Part shown: positions 1 to 7,867 of the stretch, piece after piece | Layout of the letters: every line of letters begins with the position of its first letter | How positions within the stretch are numbered: the first letter of the stretch is position 1 | Assembly: GCF_024612015.1 (NCBI RefSeq) | Contig: NZ_CP102512.1 | Span: 8,494,001 to 8,558,000 of the forward strand | From: Streptomyces sp. CA-210063 | GTDB taxonomy: Bacteria > Actinomycetota > Actinomycetes > Streptomycetales > Streptomycetaceae | DNA length: 64,000 nt | Reading direction: 5' to 3' | Position numbers and translations under genes: made by a program | The notes under the pieces: generated by a model | The model's input: the letters and a program-made list of their open reading frames with translations, nothing else | Databases searched by the model: none | Told to the model about the DNA's origin: nothing

Positions 1-335
1 TCGGCTGGTACTCGGAGGGGCCCGCGCCCGGCGGGCCCGGCACCGCGGTCGTCGTCGGCCACCGGGACACCCGGACGGGTCCCGCCGTCTTCGCCGCGCT
101 GGAGATGATCAAGCCCGGCCGCATCGTGGAGGTCCGGCGGGACGACGGCCGCACCGCCGTGTACACCGTGGACGCCGTGAGGACGTACGAGAAGGCCCGC
201 TTCCCCAACAAGGAGGTGTACGGCCGGCGCGGCCGCCCGGAGCTTCGCCTGATCACCTGCGGTGGGACGTACGACCGGCGGAAGGGGTACGCGAGCAACG
301 TCGTCGTCTTCGCCCACCTCACCGCGACCCGCTGA
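1..335 (+). CDS. class F sortase, C-terminal part (truncated by window edge)
   Basis: The reading frame is open from base 3 and enters the window in mid-gene, so only about 110 C-terminal residues are visible. They contain the sortase catalytic triad in order: a His in VVVGHRDT, a Cys in LITCGG about 65 residues later, and an Arg in the following YDRRKGYASN segment. Spacing and sequence fit the class F sortases of high-GC actinobacteria, membrane-anchored transpeptidases or proteases of largely unknown substrate. The N-terminal membrane anchor lies outside the window. A long chaplin with an LAQTG sorting signal lies about 42 kb away, but such substrates are normally handled by class E enzymes, so no link is claimed. 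Confidence 0.85.
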   Translation, partial: GWYSEGPAPGGPGTAVVVGHRDTRTGPAVFAALEMIKPGRIVEVRRDDGRTAVYTVDAVRTYEKARFPNKEVYGRRGRPELRLITCGGTYDRRKGYASNVVVFAHLTATR

Positions 336-483
336 CCCGCTGACCCGCGCGCACGACGTGAACGGGCGTGCGGGGCGCGGGATGTGCGCCTCGGTGAGCA
401 CCGGGGGCGTACGGGCGCACGCACGGCCCGGCCCCAGCGCGGCTGACGGCTCCGGAGCCGGTGATCCCGTTAGAGGTGGAGGC

Positions 484-1068
484 ATGACCTCGCACTCCAC
501 CCGCACCCGTCACTCCACCCGCACCCGTCACTCCACCCGCACCCGTCACTCCACCCGCACCCGCGCCCGTCACTCCACCCGCACCCGTCGCTCCACGCCC
601 ACCAACCCCCGCCGAGTCACCCGCACCCGCGTCGCCCTCGCGGCGGCCGCCTGTCTGCTCGCCGTCGGCGCCCCGACCGCGTACGCCGCGTTCACCGAGG
701 ACGCCACCACCGGTTCCGTGGTCGCCCCGGCGCGCGGCACGCCGTACATCGAGACACGGCTCTTCTTCGGGACCGAGCGGCCCGACGGCGGTCCGGCCGT
801 CACCGAGGAGCAGTTCACGGACTTCGTCGACCGCGAGGTCACGCCGGGGTTTCCGGGCGGGCTGACCGTGCAGGAGGGGCGCGGGCAGTGGCGGGGTGCG
901 AGCGGGACCATCGAGAAGGAGCGGTCGTACGAGCTGATCCTGCTGTATCCGGCGGCGGCGGCCGGCGGATACGACCGGAAGATCGAGGAGATCCGCGGCG
1001 ACTACCGGAAGCAGTTCGCGCAGGAGGCGGTGGCGCGGGTCGACGACCGGACGCTGGTGGACTTCTGA
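484..1068 (+). CDS. secreted DUF3574 domain protein with repetitive N-terminus
   Basis: ATG at 484 follows a purine-rich site (GGTGGAGG) by a few bases; the longer upstream frame overlaps the sortase and is not needed. The first 35 residues are repeats of HSTRTR, giving a strongly basic tail, followed by a hydrophobic stretch (VALAAAACLLAVGAPTAYA) that looks like a signal peptide with an AYA-A cleavage site. The rest, from about residue 70, has the small DUF3574 fold signature (IETRLFFGTERPDG, then a C-terminal YDRKIEEIRGDYRKQF). Function is unknown. The Arg/His/Thr-rich leader is encoded by a perfect 18-bp tandem repeat, so its length may vary between strains; a start inside the repeat is possible. 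Confidence 0.75.
   Translation: MTSHSTRTRHSTRTRHSTRTRHSTRTRARHSTRTRRSTPTNPRRVTRTRVALAAAACLLAVGAPTAYAAFTEDATTGSVVAPARGTPYIETRLFFGTERPDGGPAVTEEQFTDFVDREVTPGFPGGLTVQEGRGQWRGASGTIEKERSYELILLYPAAAAGGYDRKIEEIRGDYRKQFAQEAVARVDDRTLVDF
493..594 (+). repeat. 18-bp tandem repeat inside a coding region
   Basis: The unit CACTCCACCCGCACCCGT occurs at 493-510, 511-528 and 529-546. It is followed by a slightly extended copy (547-570), another exact copy (571-588) and a decayed copy. It keeps the frame and encodes the HSTRTR repeats of the DUF3574 protein. Confidence 0.95.
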
Positions 1069-1148
1069 GGCCGGGGCCGCTTCGCCCCGGCCGTCGACGG
1101 GCGGGGCGGTGACGAGTCCTGCCTCACTGTCCGAGGCCCTGGTGCCGG

Positions 1149-1169
1149 AAAACTATCAGGGCTAGTTTT
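1149..1169. promoter_or_regulatory. inverted repeat, probable TetR-type operator before the aldehyde dehydrogenase
   Basis: AAAACTA (1149-1155) and TAGTTTT (1163-1169) form a perfect 7-bp inverted repeat with a 7-bp spacer, in otherwise GC-rich DNA, 39 bp upstream of the dehydrogenase start. The same element, 15 of 19 bases identical, lies between the TetR gene ending at 5455 and the acyl-CoA dehydrogenase starting at 6200. The shared site suggests one regulator for both. Confidence 0.6.
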
Positions 1170-1207
1170 TGGTGCGGACGACACGGCTCCGCCCGGGAGG
1201 CAGCGCG

Positions 1208-2596
1208 ATGAAGGCACACGACGGCATGTACATCGGCGGTAGCTGGCGGCCCGCCGCCGGCACCGACACGATCGAGGTCGTGAACCCGGCCGACGAGCAG
1301 GTGATCGACCGGGTCCCGGCGGGCACGGCCGAGGACGTCGACGCCGCCGTTCGGGCCGCTCGCGCGGCCCTCCCCGGCTGGGCCGCGACCTCGCCCGCCG
1401 AGCGGGGCGCGATCATCGGCGCGCTGCGCGACGTGCTCGCCGCGCGCCGGGAGGAGATCGCCGAGACGGTGACGGCGGAGCTCGGCTCACCGCTGCCGTT
1501 CTCCCAGAGGGTGCACGCGGACCTGCCGGTCGCGGTCGCCGGTTCGTACGCCGAGCTGGCCGCGAAGCACCCCTTCGAGGAGAAGGTCGGCAACTCGACC
1601 GTCCATCACGAGCCCATCGGCGTCGTCGGCGCGATCACCCCCTGGAACTACCCGCTCCACCAGATCGTCGCCAAGGTCGCCCCGGCCCTCGCCGCGGGCT
1701 GCACCGTCGTCCTGAAGCCCGCCGAGGACACCCCGCTGACCGCCCAGCTGTTCGCCGAGGCCGTCCACGAGGCGGGCGTGCCCGCCGGGGTGTTCAACCT
1801 GGTCACCGGCCTCGGCCCGGTCGCCGGGCAGGCGCTCGCCGAGCACGACGGCGTCGACCTGGTCTCCTTCACCGGCTCCACGGCGGTGGGCCGCCGCATC
1901 GCCGCGACGGCGGGGGCCGCCATCAAGAAGGTCGCCCTGGAACTCGGCGGCAAGTCCGCCAACGTGATCCTCCCGAGCGCCGACCTGACCAAGGCGGTCG
2001 GCGTCGGCGTCGCCAACGTCATGTCCAACTCCGGCCAGACGTGCAGCGCCTGGACCCGCATGCTCGTCCACACCTCCCAGTACGACGAGGCCGTCGAGCT
2101 GGCCGCCGCGGCCGCCGCGAAGTACGGCGACCGCATCGGCCCGCTGGTCAACGCCAAGCAGCAGGCACGCGTGCGGGGTTACATCGAGCAGGGCGTCGCC
2201 GAGGGCGCCCGTCTGATCGCCGGTGGTCCCGAATCCCCGCGCGAACAGGGCTACTTCGTCAGCCCCACCGTCTTCGCCGACGTGACCCCCGAGATGGCCA
2301 TCGCCCAGGAGGAGATCTTCGGCCCGGTCCTGTCCATCCTGCGCTACGAGGACGAGGACGACGCCCTGCGGATCGCCAACGGCACGGTCTACGGGCTGGC
2401 CGGCGCCGTCTGGGCCGGCGACGACACCGAGGCCGTGGCCTTCGCCCGCCGCATGGACACCGGCCAGGTCGACATCAACGGCGGCCGCTTCAACCCGCTG
2501 GCCCCCTTCGGCGGTTACAAGCAGTCGGGGGTGGGCCGCGAACTCGGCGCCCACGGTCTGACCGAGTACCTGCAGACCAAGTCCCTTCAGTTCTGA
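1208..2596 (+). CDS. NAD(P)-dependent aldehyde dehydrogenase
   Basis: This oxidises an aldehyde to the acid. The 462-residue protein has the full family architecture: N-terminal cofactor domain with the PWNYP loop, the FTGSTAVG nucleotide loop, the general-base motif LELGGKSAN and the catalytic Cys279 in SGQTCSAW. ATG at 1208 is chosen because GGGAGG lies 7 bases upstream; an upstream in-frame GTG would read through the operator. An alcohol dehydrogenase gene starts 51 bp downstream on the same strand, and the pair probably works as an alcohol to aldehyde to acid route, with the MFS gene as a possible importer. The natural substrate cannot be read from sequence. Confidence 0.93.
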   Translation: MKAHDGMYIGGSWRPAAGTDTIEVVNPADEQVIDRVPAGTAEDVDAAVRAARAALPGWAATSPAERGAIIGALRDVLAARREEIAETVTAELGSPLPFSQRVHADLPVAVAGSYAELAAKHPFEEKVGNSTVHHEPIGVVGAITPWNYPLHQIVAKVAPALAAGCTVVLKPAEDTPLTAQLFAEAVHEAGVPAGVFNLVTGLGPVAGQALAEHDGVDLVSFTGSTAVGRRIAATAGAAIKKVALELGGKSANVILPSADLTKAVGVGVANVMSNSGQTCSAWTRMLVHTSQYDEAVELAAAAAAKYGDRIGPLVNAKQQARVRGYIEQGVAEGARLIAGGPESPREQGYFVSPTVFADVTPEMAIAQEEIFGPVLSILRYEDEDDALRIANGTVYGLAGAVWAGDDTEAVAFARRMDTGQVDINGGRFNPLAPFGGYKQSGVGRELGAHGLTEYLQTKSLQF

Positions 2597-2647
2597 CCGC
2601 TTCCAGGCGAGTCGTAGTCGTAGCCTCAGTAGGAGAGTCGTACCCCC

Positions 2648-3733
2648 ATGGCCGTTCGAGCCGCCGTACTGCCCGCCGTCGGTGCTCCGTTGGAGATCAC
2701 CGAGATCGAGCTGCCGGATCCCGGGCCCGGCCAGGTCCGGGTGCGGCTCGCCGCCGCCGGCGTCTGTCACTCCGACCTGTCGCTGTCCGACGGGACCATG
2801 CGGGTACCGGTGCCCGCGGTGCTCGGCCATGAGGGCGCGGGTACGGTCCTCGCGGTCGGCGACGGGGTCACCCATGTCGCGCCCGGCGACGGAGTGGTCC
2901 TCAACTGGGCGCCCTCCTGCGGGAGTTGCCACGCCTGCTCGCTCGGCGAGGTGTGGCTGTGCGCGAACGCGCTGGTCGGCGCCGGGAACGTGTACGCCCG
3001 GCGCGCCTCCGACGGCGCCGACCTCCACCCCGGTCTGAACGTGGCCGCCTTCGCGGAGGAGACGGTCGTGGCCGCCGGCTGTGTGCTCCCCGCCCCGGAC
3101 GGCGTCCCGCTCACCGACGCGGCCCTGCTGGGCTGTGCCGTCCTCACCGGTTACGGCGCGGTCCACCACTCGGCGCGGGTCCGGGAGGGCGAGACCGTCG
3201 CCGTCTTCGGGGTGGGCGGGGTCGGGCTGGCCGCGCTCCAGGCGGCGCGGATCGCGGGCGCGTCCCGGATCGTCGCCGTGGACGTCTCCCCGGCGAAGGA
3301 GGAGCTGGCGCGTGCGGCGGGGGCCACGGAGTATGTCGTCGCCTCCGAGAACACCGCCCGCGAGATCCGTGCGCTGACCGGAAAGCAGGGTGTGGACGTC
3401 GCCGTGGAGTGCGTCGGCCGTGCGGTCACCATCCGGGCGGCCTGGGAGTCGACCCGGCGCGGCGGCCGCACCACCGTCGTCGGCATCGGCGGCAAGGACC
3501 AGCAGGTCACCTTCAACGCGCTGGAGCTCTTCCACTGGGGCCGCACCCTGTCCGGCTGCGTCTACGGCAACTCCGACCCGGCTCGCGACGTCCCGATCCT
3601 CGCGGGCCACATCCGCGCAGGGCGCCTGGACCTCGGCGTCCTGGTGACCGACCGCATCTCCCTGGACGGCATCCCGGCGGCCTTCGACAACATGCTGGCG
3701 GGCAAGGGCGGCCGGGCGCTGGTGACGTTCTGA
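2648..3733 (+). CDS. Zn-dependent alcohol dehydrogenase (MDR superfamily)
   Basis: This 361-residue medium-chain dehydrogenase has the catalytic zinc ligands of the GroES-like domain (Cys in GVCHSD, His in GHEGAGTV), the structural zinc cluster CGSCHACSLGEVWLC, and a Rossmann fold with VFGVGGVG. ATG at 2648 follows TAGGAGAG at a suitable distance. The overall pattern resembles class III-like dehydrogenases of actinobacteria that use NAD or a mycothiol adduct, but the residues needed to assign mycothiol use were not checked. It is probably co-transcribed with the upstream aldehyde dehydrogenase. A long palindromic intergenic repeat begins 18 bp after its stop. Confidence 0.92.
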   Translation: MAVRAAVLPAVGAPLEITEIELPDPGPGQVRVRLAAAGVCHSDLSLSDGTMRVPVPAVLGHEGAGTVLAVGDGVTHVAPGDGVVLNWAPSCGSCHACSLGEVWLCANALVGAGNVYARRASDGADLHPGLNVAAFAEETVVAAGCVLPAPDGVPLTDAALLGCAVLTGYGAVHHSARVREGETVAVFGVGGVGLAALQAARIAGASRIVAVDVSPAKEELARAAGATEYVVASENTAREIRALTGKQGVDVAVECVGRAVTIRAAWESTRRGGRTTVVGIGGKDQQVTFNALELFHWGRTLSGCVYGNSDPARDVPILAGHIRAGRLDLGVLVTDRISLDGIPAAFDNMLAGKGGRALVTF

Positions 3734-3750
3734 TGCGGGCGCGGGTGGGC

Positions 3751-3870
3751 TGTGGTTGCTCGCGCAGTTCCCCGCGCCCCTAGAAGACTCCGGGCGCGCC
3801 CCCATGCTTTCCAGGGGCGCGGGGCTGTGCCGAAATGCGGCTCCGCCGCGTGGGCGCGACCAGCCCCCAC
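3751..3870. repeat. palindromic intergenic repeat, copy 1
   Basis: The left arm GTTGCTCGCGCAGTTCCCCG lies near 3755 and a right arm ends in GCGCGACCAGCCCCCAC at 3870; between them lies a copy-specific loop and a block found again at 51606 and 56744 (ATGCGGCT, CCGCGTGGGCGCGACC). It sits just after the alcohol dehydrogenase stop and may act as a terminator for it. Confidence 0.85.
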
Positions 3871-3911
3871 TCGGCGGCGGACAAACATCGCACCCAACCC
3901 GTGCAGGACCG

Positions 3912-3952
3912 TTGACCAACATACCGTCCGGTCAGTACGTTCCCGGGAACGT
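3912..3952 (+). promoter_or_regulatory. promoter and operator of the MFS gene
   Basis: TTGACC (3912-3917) and TACGTT (3936-3941) are spaced 18 bp and make a plausible vegetative promoter. The spacer holds ACATACCGTCCGGT (3919-3932), which differs at one base from the operator in front of the SDR gene (19567) and the kinase gene (23664). Overlapping the -10 region is a perfect 16-bp palindrome, ACGTTCCCGGGAACGT (3937-3952). Two different regulators could therefore act here. Confidence 0.55.
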
Positions 3953-3978
3953 CCCCGCACCCACCGGAGTGTGCACAC

Positions 3979-5298
3979 ATGGACACCGCTCCCGCCCCCG
4001 TCACCACCCCCCGCCCCCAGAGCCACCGCAAGGTCGCCACCGCCGCGGCGCTCGCCTCGGCCGTGGAGTGGTACGACTACTTCGTCTTCGGCATAGCCGC
4101 GGCCCTGGTCCTGGGTGACCTCTACTTCCCGGCCGGCAGTTCCTCCGCAGGAGTCCTCGCCGCGTTCGCCACCTTCGCCGTCGGCTTCCTCGCCCGCCCC
4201 CTCGGCGGAGTCGTCGCCGGTCACCTCGGCGACAAACGCGGCCGCAAGCCGATGCTCGTCCTGGCCCTCACCCTGATGGGCCTGGCCACCACCGGCATCG
4301 GTCTCCTCCCCACGTACGAGACGATCGGGATCGCCGCTCCGATCCTGCTCGTCCTCCTCCGCGTCGCCCAGGGCGTCGCCGTCGGCGCCCAGTGGGGCGG
4401 CGCGATGCTGCTCGCCACCGAGTACGCCCCGGAGGGCAAGCGCGGGGTGTACGGCAGCTTCGTCCAACTCGGCGTCCCCATCGGCGTGGTGAGCGCCAAC
4501 ACGATGTTCCTCGTCGTGGGGGCCGCCACCAGCGACTCCGCGTTCGCCGCCTGGGGCTGGCGCGTGCCCTTCCTGGTCGGCCTGTTCGTCCTCGTCCTCG
4601 CCTGGTACATCCACCGCCATGTCGAGGAGACCCCCGAATTCCGGGCGGCGGAACGGGCGTTGACGGAGAAGGAGAAGAGCGAGAAGGGCTCCCCGCTCAG
4701 GACGATCCTCCGCGGCCACCTCGGCACGGTGTTCCTCGCGGGCGGCTCGTTCGCCGTGAACACCGCGACCTTCTACATCCTCATCACCGGCGTCCTCGAC
4801 TACACCACCCGCGAACTCGACATGAAACGCAGCGCGGTGCTCGCCGTCTCCCTCTGCGTCAGCCTCACCCAGCTGGTGCTGATCCCCGCCGCCGCGGCCC
4901 TTTCCGACCGCGTCGGCCGTATCCGGATCTACGCGTTCGGGGCGGCCGGTATCGCCCTGTGGGCCGTTCCGCTGTTCCTGCTCATCGACACCGGCTCCCT
5001 GCTGTGGCTCGCCGTCGGCACCTTCGTCGCCAGCTGCTTCCTCAGCATCATGTACGGCCCTCAAGCCGCCCTGTTCGCCGAGCTGTTCACCCCCGAGATG
5101 CGGTACACGGGCGCCTCCCTCGGCTACCAGATCGCCGCGGTGTTCGGCGGCGGCCTCGCCCCGTTCCTGATGGTTCTCCTCCTGGAGGCCACGGGCACGT
5201 CCATGGCGGTGTCCGCGTACATCATCGGGCTCTCGGTGATCGCCCTCCTGTCGATCAAGGTCCTCGCAGGGAGGGCGAGTTCACGAACCGAGGGCTAG
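3979..5298 (+). CDS. MFS transporter, metabolite:H+ symporter type
   Basis: The 439-residue integral membrane protein shows about twelve hydrophobic segments and the hallmarks of the MHS (ProP/ShiA/KgtP-like) subfamily: SAVEWYDYF near the N-terminus and, after segment 2, the signature GHLGDKRGRKPML. It probably imports an organic acid or a related metabolite with protons. GGAG lies about 9 bases before ATG 3979. The gene follows the alcohol and aldehyde dehydrogenases but has its own promoter, so it may be co-regulated rather than co-transcribed. The substrate is not predictable here. Confidence 0.9.
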   Translation: MDTAPAPVTTPRPQSHRKVATAAALASAVEWYDYFVFGIAAALVLGDLYFPAGSSSAGVLAAFATFAVGFLARPLGGVVAGHLGDKRGRKPMLVLALTLMGLATTGIGLLPTYETIGIAAPILLVLLRVAQGVAVGAQWGGAMLLATEYAPEGKRGVYGSFVQLGVPIGVVSANTMFLVVGAATSDSAFAAWGWRVPFLVGLFVLVLAWYIHRHVEETPEFRAAERALTEKEKSEKGSPLRTILRGHLGTVFLAGGSFAVNTATFYILITGVLDYTTRELDMKRSAVLAVSLCVSLTQLVLIPAAAALSDRVGRIRIYAFGAAGIALWAVPLFLLIDTGSLLWLAVGTFVASCFLSIMYGPQAALFAELFTPEMRYTGASLGYQIAAVFGGGLAPFLMVLLLEATGTSMAVSAYIIGLSVIALLSIKVLAGRASSRTEG

Positions 5299-5454
5299 TC
5301 CCGTGAGCCGCTGGTCAGTCCCATGCCCGCCGCCCCTGCCGCGCCCCCGGAACCACATCCGCGGGCGCGGCGCCGGCCACGCTCGCCGCCGCGTCGGCCG
5401 TCCCCCGTGTGCGCGCTCGGCATTTTCAGACGCCCGGCCGGCCACCGCGGGCGC

Positions 5455-6102
5455 CTAACGCCCCCCGCCCCGCCGCGCCCCCTCGTACTGCCGCTCCAAC
5501 CCGTCCAGCAACGCCCTCAACCCCACCTCGAACGCCCGCTCGTCCACCTTCTGCTGCTGCTCGGCCAGCAGATGGGCCTGCCCGAGGTGCGGGTAGTCGG
5601 CCGGGTCGTACGCGCTCTCGTCGTCGACGAACCCCCCGGCGAACGACCCGATCGCGGACCCCATGATGAAGTACCGCATCAACGCCCCGATGGACGTGGC
5701 CTGCGCGGCGGGCCACCCCGCCTCGACCATGGCGCCGAACACCACGTCGGCGACCCGGAGCCCGGCCGGCCGCCGCCCGGGGCCACGCGCGAGGATCGGC
5801 ACGATGTTGGGGTGGTCGCGCAGAGCGGCCCGGTAGGAGACGGCCCAGTCGTGCAGCGCGGTGCGCCAGTCCCGTCCGTCCTCGAACATCGACAGGTCGA
5901 CCTGAGCGCTCACCGAGTCGGCGACGGCCTCCAGGATCTGGTCCATGGTCCGGAAGTGGTTGTAGAGGGAGGGCCCGCTCACGCCCAGCTCGGCGGCGAG
6001 CCGCCGCGTGGAGACCGCCGCCAGCCCCTCCGCGTCCACCAGCGCCCGCGCCGTCTCCACGATGCGGTCGGTGCTCAGCAGGGGCTTGCGCGGTCGGGCC
6101 AT
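5455..6102 (-). CDS. TetR/AcrR family transcriptional regulator
   Basis: Residues 8-55 form the TetR DNA-binding domain (STRRLAAELGVSGPSLYNHF); the rest is a ligand domain of the TetR_C type. ATG at 6102 (MARPRKP) is preferred over an upstream start eight codons earlier because TACTAT stands exactly 7 bases before it and no ribosome binding site is visible, which fits a leaderless mRNA. The gene is divergent from an acyl-CoA dehydrogenase. A 7-bp-spaced inverted repeat in the shared promoter (6127-6149) recurs before the aldehyde dehydrogenase at 1149, so this is the likely regulator of both. The ligand may be an acyl-CoA, by analogy with similarly placed TetR proteins. Confidence 0.9.
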   Translation of the reverse strand: MARPRKPLLSTDRIVETARALVDAEGLAAVSTRRLAAELGVSGPSLYNHFRTMDQILEAVADSVSAQVDLSMFEDGRDWRTALHDWAVSYRAALRDHPNIVPILARGPGRRPAGLRVADVVFGAMVEAGWPAAQATSIGALMRYFIMGSAIGSFAGGFVDDESAYDPADYPHLGQAHLLAEQQQKVDERAFEVGLRALLDGLERQYEGARRGGGR

Positions 6103-6126
6103 GGCGCACATAGTAGGGCTGCACAA

Positions 6127-6149
6127 TTAAACTAGCAGTGATAATTTAA
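6127..6149. promoter_or_regulatory. inverted repeat operator between TetR and acyl-CoA dehydrogenase genes
   Basis: TTAAACTA (6127-6134) and TAATTTAA (6142-6149) form an 8-bp inverted repeat with one mismatch and a 7-bp spacer. The core AAACTA-N7-TA(A/G)TTT is shared with the site at 1149-1169, and CAG in the spacer is conserved too. The site overlaps the expected -35 area of the TetR gene and lies 51 bp before the dehydrogenase. Confidence 0.65.
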
Positions 6150-6199
6150 GCATGAATGGGCATGCCCGAGCGTGTGATCTCTTGATGGGGTGATCCGAC

Positions 6200-7351
6200 G
6201 TGAACCTTGAGCTCAGCGAGGAGCAGACCGCCGTACGGCAGCTCGCCCGGGACTTCGTGGAGCGCGAGATCGCCCCGCACGTCATCGCCTGGGACCGCGC
6301 CGAGAACGTCGACCGGGCCATCGTGAAGAAGCTCGGCGAGGTCGGTTTCCTGGGGCTCACCGTCGACGAGGAGTACGGCGGCTCCGGCGGCGACCATCTC
6401 GCGTACTGCCTGGTCACCGAGGAGCTCGGCCGCGGCGATTCCTCCGTGCGCGGCATCGTCTCCGTCTCCCTCGGCCTGGTCGCGAAGACGATCGCGGCCT
6501 GGGGCGACGAGGACCACAAGCGCCGCTGGCTGCCGGGGCTCACGGCGGGGGAGTACATCGGCTGCTTCGGCCTCACCGAACCGGGCACGGGCTCCGACGC
6601 GGGCAACCTCGCCACCCGTGCGGCGCGGGACGGCGACGACTACGTCATCAACGGCACCAAGATGTTCATCACGAACGGCACCTGGGCCGATGTCGTCCTC
6701 CTCTTCGCCCGCTCCACCGACGCCCCCGGCCACCAGGGCATCTCCGCCTTCCTCGTCCCCACCGACACCCCCGGCCTGACCCGCCGCCCCCTCCACGGCA
6801 AGCTCGGCCTGCGTGGCCAGGCCACCGCCGAACTGGTCCTTCAGGACGTCCGCGTCCCCGCCTCCGCGATGCTCGGCCCGGAGGGCAAGGGCTTCACCGT
6901 CGCCATGTCCGCGCTCGCCAAGGGCCGGATGTCGGTCGCGGCCGGCTGCGTCGGCATCGCCCAGGCGGCGCTCGACGTGGCGGTGCGCTACGCCGGTGAG
7001 CGCGAGCAGTTCGGCAAGTCCATCGCCCATCACCAGCTCGTCCAGGAACTCCTCAGCGACATCGCGGTCGACGTCGACGCGGCCCGGCTGCTCACCTGGC
7101 GCGTCGCCGACCTCGTCGACCGGGGCCGGCCCTTCGCCACCGAGGCGAGCAAGGCCAAGCTCTTCGCCTCCGAGGCCGCCGTCCGCGCCGCGAACAACGC
7201 CCTCCAGGTCTTCGGCGGCTACGGCTACATCGACGAGTACCCGGCCGGCAAACTCCTGCGCGACGCCCGCGTGATGACCCTCTACGAAGGCACCAGCCAG
7301 ATACAGAAACTGCTCATCGGACGGGCACTGACAGGAGTGTCGGCGTTCTGA
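6200..7351 (+). CDS. acyl-CoA dehydrogenase
   Basis: This 383-residue FAD enzyme catalyses alpha,beta-dehydrogenation of an acyl-CoA. The N-terminal helical domain is followed by the FAD-contact signature CFGLTEPGTGSDAG, the Ser/Thr-rich mid-domain and the C-terminal signature ending in LYEGTSQIQ with the catalytic Glu363, the position used by short- and medium-chain enzymes. The start is GTG at 6200 behind a G-rich stretch (TGGGGTGATC). It is divergent from its presumed TetR regulator. Chain-length or branched-chain preference is not resolvable by eye. Confidence 0.93.
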   Translation: MNLELSEEQTAVRQLARDFVEREIAPHVIAWDRAENVDRAIVKKLGEVGFLGLTVDEEYGGSGGDHLAYCLVTEELGRGDSSVRGIVSVSLGLVAKTIAAWGDEDHKRRWLPGLTAGEYIGCFGLTEPGTGSDAGNLATRAARDGDDYVINGTKMFITNGTWADVVLLFARSTDAPGHQGISAFLVPTDTPGLTRRPLHGKLGLRGQATAELVLQDVRVPASAMLGPEGKGFTVAMSALAKGRMSVAAGCVGIAQAALDVAVRYAGEREQFGKSIAHHQLVQELLSDIAVDVDAARLLTWRVADLVDRGRPFATEASKAKLFASEAAVRAANNALQVFGGYGYIDEYPAGKLLRDARVMTLYEGTSQIQKLLIGRALTGVSAF

Positions 7352-7460
7352 GTCCGGCGTTCCGAATCCGGTGTCCGGAGTTCTGGGTTGAGTACGCGGA
7401 CGCGCCGTCTGAGTATCCCGACGGATGTGGCCCGAGCCACACCTGCCGAACCATGTCCCC

Positions 7461-7748
7461 ATGAGTGAGACACCGGTCAAGCAGCAGAGTACGGCGGCCT
7501 TCTACGGCCAGGCCGTCGCCTCCTTCATCGTCGCCATGGCGGCCACCACCGTCGGCATCTACAACCTGGACGCCAATGTCTGGGTCCGTTCCTTCCTGGC
7601 CATCGCGGTCCTCTACCTGGTGACCTCGTCCTTCACCCTGGCCAAGGTGATCCGCGACCGGCAGGAGGCCGGGCAGATCGTCAGCCGGGTCGACCAGGCC
7701 AGGCTGGAAAAGCTCCTCGCGGACCACGACCCCTTCGAGAAACTCTGA
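7461..7748 (+). CDS. YiaA/YiaB family inner membrane protein
   Basis: This is a small 95-residue protein with two hydrophobic segments (FYGQAVASFIVAMAATTVGI and the segment around FLAIAVLYLVTSSFTLAKV) followed by a polar C-terminus, RDRQEAGQIVSR, as in the YiaA/YiaB domain. ATG at 7461 is used; the upstream in-frame ATG adds twelve residues without the family pattern. Its role is unknown, and no operon partner is evident: it lies between the acyl-CoA dehydrogenase and a TetR gene on the same strand. Confidence 0.85.
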   Translation: MSETPVKQQSTAAFYGQAVASFIVAMAATTVGIYNLDANVWVRSFLAIAVLYLVTSSFTLAKVIRDRQEAGQIVSRVDQARLEKLLADHDPFEKL

Positions 7749-7803
7749 CAAGCCCCGTTCCGGTACGGCACAGCCCGGTACGGCACCGCCCTGAGCGGGC
7801 CTT

Positions 7804-7819
7804 CTAAGCGCTCGCTCAC
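7804..7819. promoter_or_regulatory. imperfect inverted repeat before the TetR gene
   Basis: CTAAGCG-CT-CGCTCAC is an imperfect 7+7 repeat with a 2-bp spacer, 49 bp before the TetR start; it is a plausible autoregulatory site. A perfect version with the same layout (CTAAGCA-AC-TGCTTAG) lies before the MaoC gene at 10778-10793. Confidence 0.45.
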
Positions 7820-7867
7820 CTTTCGGCGGTATGGTGGTGCCGAGCCATCGGAAGGGGCGAACGAGCG

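Noticed and set aside
493..594. CRISPR array
   Set aside because: Repeats are directly adjacent without spacers and lie in frame in a coding region. No other repeat array in the window has spacer structure.
1487..3922. 811-residue leftward open frame
   Set aside because: Antisense to the aldehyde and alcohol dehydrogenase genes, no recognisable domain.
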